Of a DNA stretch of 18,728 nucleotides, positions 1-6,860 are shown piece by piece. How positions within the stretch are numbered: the stretch's first letter is position 1; each line of letters begins with the position of its first letter. This stretch comes from JBAXLO01 sp037134755 (lineage in GTDB: Bacteria; Bacteroidota; Bacteroidia; Bacteroidales; JACABE01), in assembly GCA_037134755.1 (NCBI GenBank), contig JBAXLO010000073.1, positions 1 through 18,728 of the forward strand, in the 5' to 3' direction. Made by a program: the position numbers and the translations under genes. The notes beneath the pieces were generated by a model, which did not search any database, was not told where the DNA came from, and was given only the letters and a program-made list of their open reading frames with translations.

Positions 1-103
1 GTTGGAAATGGTAAAGGCTCTTTGCTATTATAATAGTTCCTTACGGGAAAAAAAAAACAAAAAAATATTTTAATAATAAACATCATTTGTAAGAAATTTG
101 TAT

Positions 104-111
104 TACTTTTG
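104..111 (+). promoter_or_regulatory. Bacteroidota -7 promoter box upstream of the 14-blade propeller gene
   Basis: TACTTTTG matches the Bacteroidota primary sigma factor -7 consensus TAnnTTTG. The nearest upstream TTTG (86-89) is only 14 bp away, shorter than the usual spacing, so the -33 element is uncertain. It would give a leader of roughly 100 nt before the ATG at 219. The 37 nt that start here (103-139) resemble 6716-6754. Further upstream, 1-60 holds a 12-bp palindrome (25-36) and TTCC-TTAC-GGGAA followed by an A-run, possibly the tail of an upstream gene. No gene is visible in 1-218. Confidence 0.55.
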
Positions 112-218
112 TGATACTCTAAACAAGAAAAGACGTTAGCTTACAAAAGCCAAGTTCCTACGCCTTAAATTAAATAATAATCGCCTCAAGGAATTAGACG
201 AAACAAAATATAATAAAA

Positions 219-2696
219 ATGAAAAAGTTTTATCTTCTTTTAATTGCAATCTTTACAATAAACATTGCAAATGCACAATGGCAGCAATGTAATGGGCCAA
301 ATGGCGGAAATATTAAACAAGTTGCTATATATGGATCAAAATATTATGCTGTTGTTCAGCAGGGAGGAATTTATCTATCTACTGACAGGGGAAATAGTTG
401 GACTGCTAGTAATACAGGTCTCGGTTTAGATGTTATGGACGTAAATACCATAGCAATTAAAGGAGACACTTTATTTGCTGGTACATTTCATGATCATTAT
501 AGATCAACAGATGGAGGAAATAATTGGACTATAATTAGCTACGTAAGTGATGTTCTTACATATACTTTTAACGGGAATGACATTTTTGCAGGAACAAATC
601 ATGGTGTTTATTTGTCTTCAAATAATGGTGATAGTTGGGTAAGTATAAATAATGGAATTCCTATTTCAACTACAGTTTACAATATTATAATAAGTGGTTC
701 AACTATTTTTGCCGGGACCGATAAAGGTGTGTATATATCATCAAATTATGGTACTAGTTGGACAGCTATGAATAATGGGTTTCCTAGTTCAATTAGTATA
801 TTTTCATTTATAAAAAACGGGAACAATGTTTATGCTGGAACATCCTATGGTTTGTATAAAACATCTGATGGGGGGAATAATTGGACGGCTACAAGTACTA
901 ACACTAATTATATTTCTTCATTAATTTTATACAATAATAAAATATATGCAGGTACGGGTAATGGTGTTTCTTTTTCGCAAAATAATGGAGTAGACTGGAA
1001 TTCAATGGGACTTTCAAATATATCAATAGCTACAATAGCTATTAACGGAGATACTATTTTGGCTGGCAGCAGTACTAGTCTCTATCTATCTACCGATTAT
1101 GGAAGTAACTGGGCATCTAAAAACACAAATATATCTTCTACTGACGTTCGTTCATTGTTTGTAAATGGGAATAATTTATATGCCGGAACATACTCTAATG
1201 GTATATCTTTATCATCAGATGATGGGAATAGCTGGAATAATATAAATATTGGTTATGCAAACAATCCTGCGATATATTCTTTAGCTGCAAATGGGAATAA
1301 TATTTATGCAGGTACTACTGATTATGGGTTATTAATGTCAACAAACAATGGTAGTACTTGGGCTGTTAATACTGCTGGAATGATTCAAGGTGTATATAAA
1401 ATAATAATAAACGGGAATAAAATGTTTGCAGGAACTAGTAATGGAGTTTACGTTTCAACCAATAATGGAAGTACTTGGAGTCAATCAGGTATTATAGGAC
1501 CTACAGTTTTGACTTTAGCCGCAAGTGGAAACAAAATTGTTGCAGGTGCCTATGAAGTGGGTGTATATATTTCAACAGATAATGGATTAAGTTGGACGCT
1601 AACCAGTACCCCAAGTACACTCGTATATTCTTTAGCTATTAATGGTAATAATATTTATGCAGGATGTTACAATGATGGATTATTTAGATCAACAGATAAT
1701 GGAAACACTTGGACAAATCTGGGGATGCAATTTGCTGCTGTAAATTCATTGCTAGTCAGCGGAAACTATCTTATTGCAGGCACATATGATGGTGTTTCGC
1801 TATCAACAGATAATGGTGATAATTGGACAGATTTAGGAGCTGGTCCAATCTTGTTCACTACATTGTCATTAGCATTTCATAATAATTATATTTTTGCCGG
1901 TACAGAGGGATATGGTATATGGAGATTGTCTATCAAGGATACAATAATAACATCAGCTAATCAAATAATAGGAGGTACAACATCAGGTGATGGAATATTT
2001 ACTATTAATCAAACTTGCACTGTACAAGCTTCACCTAAACCATATTATTCTTTTGTTAATTGGACTGAAAATGGGAATATTGTGAGTACAGATTCAATTT
2101 ATACTTTTGTTGTAATTTCTAACAGAAATGTAATTGCAAATTTCATATTAAACTGTTCAGCACAATTTGCATTGATTGCTGATACAACTACACCTCATCA
2201 TTACTTTGCAGTTAATAATGCATCAGGAACTGCACCTTTAAAGTATTTGTGGAGTTGGGGAGATGGCACTTCTGATACTATTGCTTATCCATCTCATACT
2301 TATGATACAGCAGGATACTACACAATTTGTCTTACTATTACAGATTCAACAGGATGCACACACACCTATTGCGATTCTTCTTATCTACAAAAATCTACAA
2401 ACTCGATAATAACAATAAATGTAATACCACAAGGAACTTTAGGAATAAATACAAATGTGTTAACTAATCAAATAAAGATCTACCCCAATCCCACCAAAGA
2501 CAATCTAACTATAGAAACAAATTCTAATAATGAACAAAGATTAGAGATTGTAAACCTTATCGGACAAACCGTATATACTACTTTTATTAATAATAAGAAA
2601 GCTACTATTAATACTTCCGCTTTCGCGAAAGGTGTTTATATCTTAAAACTAAGTTCGGATAAAGAAACAGTGGTGAGGAAGTTTGTAAAAGAATAA
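219..2696 (+). CDS. T9SS-exported Asp-box (BNR-like) double propeller with InlB-like and PKD domains
   Basis: 825 aa secreted protein. Residues 1-19 are a signal peptide with a clear ANA|QW cleavage site. About 30-575 is a tandem array of about 40-residue blades of the form N-G-N-x-I-Y-A-G-T-x-x-G-V-Y-L-S-T-(D/N)-x-G-x-x-W. I count 13 Asp boxes (SxDxGxxW-like) plus a terminal blade ending in GIWRLS, i.e. 14 blades, fitting two seven-bladed beta-propellers as in sortilin/xyloglucanase-type folds. About 578-645 resembles a divergent InlB B-repeat (VNWTENG). About 645-730 is a PKD domain (WSWGDG, HTYDTAGYY). About 745-825 is a T9SS type A sorting domain (IYPNPTKDNL, NLIGQ, GVYILKL), which would direct outer-membrane passage and surface attachment or release. 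Substrate unknown: the propeller could bind glycans or proteins, and I see no glycosidase active site. Monocistronic, with a strong terminator downstream. The export ends are near copies of those of the gene at 14026. Confidence 0.9.
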   Translation: MKKFYLLLIAIFTINIANAQWQQCNGPNGGNIKQVAIYGSKYYAVVQQGGIYLSTDRGNSWTASNTGLGLDVMDVNTIAIKGDTLFAGTFHDHYRSTDGGNNWTIISYVSDVLTYTFNGNDIFAGTNHGVYLSSNNGDSWVSINNGIPISTTVYNIIISGSTIFAGTDKGVYISSNYGTSWTAMNNGFPSSISIFSFIKNGNNVYAGTSYGLYKTSDGGNNWTATSTNTNYISSLILYNNKIYAGTGNGVSFSQNNGVDWNSMGLSNISIATIAINGDTILAGSSTSLYLSTDYGSNWASKNTNISSTDVRSLFVNGNNLYAGTYSNGISLSSDDGNSWNNINIGYANNPAIYSLAANGNNIYAGTTDYGLLMSTNNGSTWAVNTAGMIQGVYKIIINGNKMFAGTSNGVYVSTNNGSTWSQSGIIGPTVLTLAASGNKIVAGAYEVGVYISTDNGLSWTLTSTPSTLVYSLAINGNNIYAGCYNDGLFRSTDNGNTWTNLGMQFAAVNSLLVSGNYLIAGTYDGVSLSTDNGDNWTDLGAGPILFTTLSLAFHNNYIFAGTEGYGIWRLSIKDTIITSANQIIGGTTSGDGIFTINQTCTVQASPKPYYSFVNWTENGNIVSTDSIYTFVVISNRNVIANFILNCSAQFALIADTTTPHHYFAVNNASGTAPLKYLWSWGDGTSDTIAYPSHTYDTAGYYTICLTITDSTGCTHTYCDSSYLQKSTNSIITINVIPQGTLGINTNVLTNQIKIYPNPTKDNLTIETNSNNEQRLEIVNLIGQTVYTTFINNKKATINTSAFAKGVYILKLSSDKETVVRKFVKE

Positions 2697-2760
2697 GACC
2701 TCTCACCCACCTCGACTTCGACGATTTTAAACATTAATCGACTTGTTTGTTAAAAATAAT

Positions 2761-2801
2761 AAAGCTTCATCAATTTGTATTGGTGAAGCTTTTGTTTTTT
2801 T
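2761..2801 (+). terminator. Strong intrinsic terminator
   Basis: A 14-bp stem (2761-2774 pairing with 2779-2792, one G-U pair) closes a TTGT loop and is followed by a T-rich tract to 2801. It ends the propeller gene. The element recurs almost unchanged at 6605-6642, so it is also a dispersed repeat. It lies in the 311-bp gap 2697-3007; the rest of that gap holds a promoter candidate and AT-rich leader. Confidence 0.9.
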
Positions 2802-2825
2802 ATGATGTGTTGTAGTATAATTTAT

Positions 2826-2833
2826 TATCTTTG
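2826..2833 (+). promoter_or_regulatory. Bacteroidota -7 box for the glycan gene cluster
   Basis: TATCTTTG matches TAnnTTTG. It follows the terminator at 2761-2801 directly and precedes the GT-C gene by about 175 nt, implying a long AT-rich leader (about 2840-3007) in which I see no strong structure or ORF. No convincing -33 TTTG is present. Confidence 0.5.
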
Positions 2834-3007
2834 CAAAAATATTAATTACATATAGTCAATTAATAATTGAATGCTATATTTAGTTTAATAATATTTAGAA
2901 AAAGGGATTTAGATAAAATATATTATTAACTAAGGTCTTTTATTTTCTTTTATTTATCATTCAATTACAAAATTATTCACCAAAACTTTATTAAATAGTA
3001 TAAACAC

Positions 3008-4867
3008 ATGAAATATCTGAACTCGAAAAATCTGGCGATCTTAATTTCATTTTTCATTTTTTCATCACATCTTTATTTTTATCAAAACAATTATGGTTGG
3101 AAAAATACACTAAGTTGGGATGTTGTTGCTTATTATCTATATCTTCCTGAAACAATTATTCATCATGATCCCGGACTTACCGATCAGAATAACATAAAGC
3201 AGTTGTACGATAAATACAACTTGTCGAAAACACAGTATCAAATCTATAAGCTGCCTAATGGTAATTGGTCTACAATGTATTCAATTGGTTTTGCTTTCCT
3301 ATTTTTACCTTTCTTTTTGATAGGACATATTTGGGCATTACTTAGTCATTATCCGCCTGATGGCTTTTCACTTCCATATCAAATAGCTATTTCAAATGGG
3401 GTAATGATATATATTATTGCCGGTATTTTTGTGTTAAGGAAATTGCTGAAGAAATTCTTTGACGACAAAGTTACTTCTCTTGTTATGATATTTTTACTTC
3501 TAGGGACAAATTATTTTCACGAAGCTGCTATTGGTGGACTAATGCCACATGCAACACTTTTTACTGCTTTTTGTCTGATCATTTATTTATCTATTCGTTG
3601 GCACGAAACACTATCAATGAAGACAGCTTTCGGGCTTGGTCTATTATTAGGATTGACAATACTAGCACGTGCAAGTTCCATTTTTATTGTGCTTTTCCCT
3701 TTATTATGGATGGTTTATGATAAAGAATCATTGATGAATAAAATAAAACTATTGTCTAAAAATTACAAACAAATATTAATTGGTTTAATTGGGTTATGTA
3801 TTTTTCCTATCTTTCAATTAATTTTTTGGAAAATTACTACTGGCAAATTCTTTTTTAACACGTATCAAGTTACACCCGGCTTTGACTGGCTTAATCCTCA
3901 ATTTTCTAAATTATTATTAAGTTATAAAAAAGGATGGTTGCTTTACACGCCGATGATGATTTTTGCGCTGGCAGGTATTTATTTTGTTTATAAAAATAAT
4001 AAGAATATAAGACTTAGCATTATTTTATATACTGTTTCCATTATTTACTTATTAGCATGTTGGGGCACATGGTGGGGAGGTGGCAGTATGGGACACAGAT
4101 ACTTTGTGGAATCTTATGCTGTTTTTTGTCTTCCTTTTGGATATTTTATTCAATGGTTTATTAATAGAAAATATCTAAAATATGTTTTTATAATTGTTTG
4201 CAGTACTTTTTTGTTTTATAATCTTTTTCAAACCTGGCAATTTAATAATTGGGTATTTGATGGCTATTCAATGACAAAAGATTACTACTGGAAAATATTT
4301 CTAAAAACAAATGTTAGTAAAGAAGATCTTAAATATAAAGAGATCATAAGCGAATATATTAGTAATGATAAATTTAATAACCCTGAAGATTATAATAAAT
4401 TTACTGTGGGTTATCTTGATTTTGATTCGATAAACACAACTAATTATAAACTTGATAATTTGGATACCTCTATTACATATAGTAAGCCATATTCTTATAA
4501 AATTAAACCGGATTATGTTTATGGACCCTGCTTTAAATTACCCTTTAATTTATTAACTAAAAAAGGACATGTTTGGTTAAAAATAAGTATGTGGTATTAT
4601 CCTGTTTATAGTTTAAAAGAAGCTCCTGTTACTTTAGTTGCTGTACTTGATCATAATAATGGACAATATAATGAGAGATATACTACCTGGGATCTTGAAA
4701 AGTTTCCTTACGAGTTAAATAAATGGAATTATATTTCTGTAACCTATCTTACTCCCTATCCTCTTTCAAGAGATAAAGATGTGATTAAAATATATCCATA
4801 TCTTAGAGGTAATAAGGAAATATATATTGATAATTTTCAAGTTGTCGCTTATGAACGTAAGTGGTAA
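3008..4867 (+). CDS. GT-C (family 39 / ArnT-like) membrane glycosyltransferase with C-terminal beta-sandwich domain
   Basis: 619 aa. Hydrophobic segments begin at about residue 9 and recur at about 91-112, 124-143, 155-197, 207-235, 256-275, 312-352, 368-385 and 391-407, giving roughly 10-11 membrane helices. The loop after helix 1 carries SWDVVAYYLYLPE, with an acidic residue (D38) where GT-C enzymes place their catalytic or metal-binding Asp. LTILARASS (217-224) and GGGSMGHRYF (357-366) are typical of this Bacteroidota group. Residues about 465-619 are non-membrane and look like a jelly-roll carbohydrate-binding module, ending in GNKEIYIDNFQVVAYE. Such enzymes transfer a sugar from a polyprenyl-phosphate donor to an envelope acceptor on the periplasmic side. 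The neighbouring GT2 and deacetylase genes support a lipid-linked sugar pathway. The exact sugar and acceptor (lipid A, O-antigen or protein) cannot be read from sequence. Confidence 0.75.
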   Translation: MKYLNSKNLAILISFFIFSSHLYFYQNNYGWKNTLSWDVVAYYLYLPETIIHHDPGLTDQNNIKQLYDKYNLSKTQYQIYKLPNGNWSTMYSIGFAFLFLPFFLIGHIWALLSHYPPDGFSLPYQIAISNGVMIYIIAGIFVLRKLLKKFFDDKVTSLVMIFLLLGTNYFHEAAIGGLMPHATLFTAFCLIIYLSIRWHETLSMKTAFGLGLLLGLTILARASSIFIVLFPLLWMVYDKESLMNKIKLLSKNYKQILIGLIGLCIFPIFQLIFWKITTGKFFFNTYQVTPGFDWLNPQFSKLLLSYKKGWLLYTPMMIFALAGIYFVYKNNKNIRLSIILYTVSIIYLLACWGTWWGGGSMGHRYFVESYAVFCLPFGYFIQWFINRKYLKYVFIIVCSTFLFYNLFQTWQFNNWVFDGYSMTKDYYWKIFLKTNVSKEDLKYKEIISEYISNDKFNNPEDYNKFTVGYLDFDSINTTNYKLDNLDTSITYSKPYSYKIKPDYVYGPCFKLPFNLLTKKGHVWLKISMWYYPVYSLKEAPVTLVAVLDHNNGQYNERYTTWDLEKFPYELNKWNYISVTYLTPYPLSRDKDVIKIYPYLRGNKEIYIDNFQVVAYERKW

Positions 4868-5011
4868 TAAGTAGTTATCGTTAAAAAGAATTTTATAATA
4901 CTTAATTATATTAAAATATTTCAAAGTAAATAATAATACTCTAGGTTGTTTGAATGCTATACTTTGTGACCAAAACGCATCAAACATCATTATCAACTTT
5001 TATTGAAACGT

Positions 5012-5725
5012 ATGTCCGAAAAAAATATTGACCTGTCTATCATTTTACCTATTTTCAATCCTCATGAGGGATGGAACATTGAGTTATCTCAATCACTTCT
5101 TTTAATATCACAAGCACTAAATACTATAAATTATCAATTTGTTATAGTTAATGATGGATCCTTGAAAAACATAGATGAGGAAATTAATGTTATAACGGAG
5201 AATATTCCAAACATCAACTATTACTCTTATGAAATAAATAAAGGAAAAGGTAATGCAATAAGATATGGTATGAAATGTTCTTTATCTGAATATTATATTT
5301 ACACAGATTGGGATTTCCCTTTTGGCGAAAAAGCTGTAATTGATATATATAATTCACTTAAAACAAGTAAATATGATCTGATAATTGGATTAAGAGATAA
5401 AAGCTATTATTTAAATTTACCATATTCCAGAAAAGTTATTTCAAAATCTGTCCAGATGTTTAATTACTTTATAACAGGTTTCAAAATAAAAGACACGCAG
5501 GCAGGTCTAAAGGGATTAAATCATAATATAAAAGATATATTTCTTTCAACAAAAACGAACGGTTATATTTTTGAATTAGAATTTATAAGGAAATGTTTAA
5601 AAAACAAAGTTTCCTATTCGTTAATAGATGTTAAGGCTAAAGAAGGAATAAAGTTTTCTACATTTAAACCAATTACAATATTTAAAGAAATCAAAAATGT
5701 TATAAAATTATTATTAATATCATGA
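5012..5725 (+). CDS. GT2 glycosyltransferase, polyprenyl-phosphate sugar synthase-like
   Basis: 237 aa from ATG 5012. An in-frame TTG at 5003 would add three residues, but the ATG is preferred. GT-A fold motifs are present: IILPIFN (10-16), VNDGS (46-50), NKGKGNAIRYG (76-86, the DPM1-type nucleotide loop), TDWDFPF (98-104, DxD D99/D101) and DTQAGLKG (161-168, diagnostic of dolichol-phosphate mannosyltransferase-like enzymes). There are no strong C-terminal membrane helices, so it resembles the short DPM1/ArnC catalytic core. It likely makes a polyprenyl-phosphate-linked sugar on the cytoplasmic face for use by the GT-C enzyme upstream. The gene begins 144 bp after the GT-C gene, where TATACTTTG at 4958-4966 is a possible weak internal promoter. 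Its end overlaps the next gene by 4 bp, implying translational coupling. Confidence 0.82.
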   Translation: MSEKNIDLSIILPIFNPHEGWNIELSQSLLLISQALNTINYQFVIVNDGSLKNIDEEINVITENIPNINYYSYEINKGKGNAIRYGMKCSLSEYYIYTDWDFPFGEKAVIDIYNSLKTSKYDLIIGLRDKSYYLNLPYSRKVISKSVQMFNYFITGFKIKDTQAGLKGLNHNIKDIFLSTKTNGYIFELEFIRKCLKNKVSYSLIDVKAKEGIKFSTFKPITIFKEIKNVIKLLLIS

Positions 5726-6525
5726 GTAAAGATATATTACTAACATTTGATATAGAAGAATTTGATTTGCCCGAGGAATATAATATTCCAATAAATAAAG
5801 AAGAGCAATTAAATGTAACCACTCAAGGTTTAAAAAGCCTTCTCATTCTTTTAGATAAATATAATATACAAGCAACATTCTTTACAACTGCCTATTATGC
5901 TATTAAGAATCCTGATTTAATTAAATTGATATCTAATAAACATGAAATTGCATCACACATGTATTATCATTCAAATTATGAAACAAATCATATTATTGAA
6001 TCAAAAAGAAAATTAGAAGAAATAACAGGTAAAACAATTTATGGGTTTAGAATGCCTTTGTTAAAAAAAACAGATATTAAATTAATTAAAGATGCAGGCT
6101 ATTTATATGATTCATCGATCAACCCTACTTATATTCCAAGCAGATACAACAACATGTTTACTCCTCGAAAACTATATAATGACTCAAATAATGATTTATT
6201 TGTTCTGCCCTTTTCAGTTTCACCATTATTTAGGATTCCTTTATTTTGGTTAAGCTTTAAAAACTTTAATTTTCTTTTGTATATCTTTTTATGCAAACAA
6301 ACTATAAGAAAAGACAATTATCTACACCTGTATTTTCATCCATGGGAGTTTGCCGATTTAAGTAGCTTTAATATACCTAAGTATATTAAAAGATATTCAG
6401 GAGCAAATTTTATAAAACGTTTTGATAACTTATTGAATAAATTGAGTAAAGAAGGAGATTTTATTTCTATAAAAAGCTTTTTAGAGAAACAAAACCTTGA
6501 AGAAATTTTTAATGACAATAAATAA
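5722..6525 (+). CDS. NodB-like polysaccharide deacetylase (CE4), DUF3473/PuuE-like variant
   Basis: 267 aa. CE4 motifs appear in order: TFDIEEFD (8-15; D10 as presumed base, E12 in the metal-binding position), IQATFF (49-54), SHMYYH (78-83; H79 and H83 as metal ligands), GFRMP (108-112; the RxP motif), DAGYLYDSSINP (124-135) and FHPWE (205-209; H206 as presumed catalytic acid). It is cytoplasmic by appearance, with no signal peptide. The ATG overlaps the stop of the GT2 gene (ATGA). In known systems such as ArnD and NaxD, a deacetylase next to a polyprenyl-phosphate sugar synthase removes a formyl or acetyl group from the lipid-linked aminosugar before transfer by the GT-C enzyme. The same role is inferred here, not shown. 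Last gene of the trio, followed by a terminator at 6605. Confidence 0.85.
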   Translation: MSKDILLTFDIEEFDLPEEYNIPINKEEQLNVTTQGLKSLLILLDKYNIQATFFTTAYYAIKNPDLIKLISNKHEIASHMYYHSNYETNHIIESKRKLEEITGKTIYGFRMPLLKKTDIKLIKDAGYLYDSSINPTYIPSRYNNMFTPRKLYNDSNNDLFVLPFSVSPLFRIPLFWLSFKNFNFLLYIFLCKQTIRKDNYLHLYFHPWEFADLSSFNIPKYIKRYSGANFIKRFDNLLNKLSKEGDFISIKSFLEKQNLEEIFNDNK

Positions 6526-6546
6526 ACATAAAATGGCTTTATAACA

Positions 6547-6600
6547 TAACGCCTCAGCTCCCGCTCTACGAACGCTAAGAATCGGTCTCCGAGCGGACGT
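6547..6600. other. GC-rich patch with inverted repeat
   Basis: A stretch of clearly higher GC than the AT-rich surroundings. CCGCTC (6561-6566) and GAGCGG (6591-6596) form an inverted repeat around a 24-nt loop. It is not a tRNA: there is no cloverleaf or T-arm. It may be a fragment of a dispersed intergenic repeat or a relic. It lies in the 335-bp gene-free stretch 6526-6860, whose remainder holds two hairpins (6605-6642, 6651-6676) and the Bro-N promoter and leader. Confidence 0.4.
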
Positions 6601-6604
6601 GAAT

Positions 6605-6642
6605 AAAGCTTCATCAATTTGTATTGGTGGAGCTTTAGTTTT
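6605..6642 (+). terminator. Intrinsic terminator, second copy of the 2761 element
   Basis: A 14-bp stem with G-U pairs (6605-6618 with 6623-6636) around the same TTGT loop, followed by AGTTTT. The hairpin differs from 2761-2792 at one position only. It ends the glycan gene cluster. Confidence 0.85.
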
Positions 6643-6650
6643 AAAAAAGA

Positions 6651-6676
6651 AAAAGGATTTTAAATAGAGTCCTTTT
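6651..6676. terminator. Weak hairpin, possible secondary or bidirectional terminator
   Basis: AAAAGGA (6651-6657) pairs with TCCTTTT (6670-6676) around a 12-nt loop. It sits just after the stronger terminator, with T-rich sequence on the minus strand. No minus-strand gene is present to need it, so it may only be a backup. Confidence 0.4.
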
Positions 6677-6716
6677 AAAAAAAGCAGAATTAATATTGTG
6701 GCGTTAATAAATTGCT

Positions 6717-6724
6717 TACTTTTG
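6717..6724 (+). promoter_or_regulatory. Bacteroidota promoter of the Bro-N gene
   Basis: TACTTTTG matches TAnnTTTG. ATTG at 6695-6698 lies 18 bp upstream as a near-consensus -33 element. It predicts a leader of about 130 nt to the ATG at 6861. CGTTA elements flank it at 6702-6706, 6749-6753 and 6842-6846, and CTAACGTTAG (6838-6847) is a perfect 10-bp palindrome just before the start codon, a possible operator. Confidence 0.6.
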
Positions 6725-6860
6725 TAATACACTATAATCATAAAAAGGCGTTAGTTTTTCATTGGTTGTCTTTACACGCTTTTTATTTAATGATATAAAT
6801 TAAGCTCTTCTGAGGGATAGAAGAAATTATAAATATACTAACGTTAGAAAAACAAATTAC

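Noticed and set aside
5003..5011. TTG at 5003 as start of the GT2 gene
   Set aside because: An ATG lies three codons downstream at 5012 and gives the expected N-terminus.
3008..6525. Assignment of arnT, arnC and arnD symbols
   Set aside because: Only enzyme class and gene grouping match; the sugar and acceptor are not readable, so no symbols were given.
6547..6600. tRNA or small structured RNA gene
   Set aside because: No cloverleaf, no TTC T-loop and no acceptor stem; only a 6-bp inverted repeat.
6481..6741. Minus-strand open frames over the terminator and GC patch
   Set aside because: They cross a strong terminator hairpin, have low-complexity hydrophobic translations and no promoter box.
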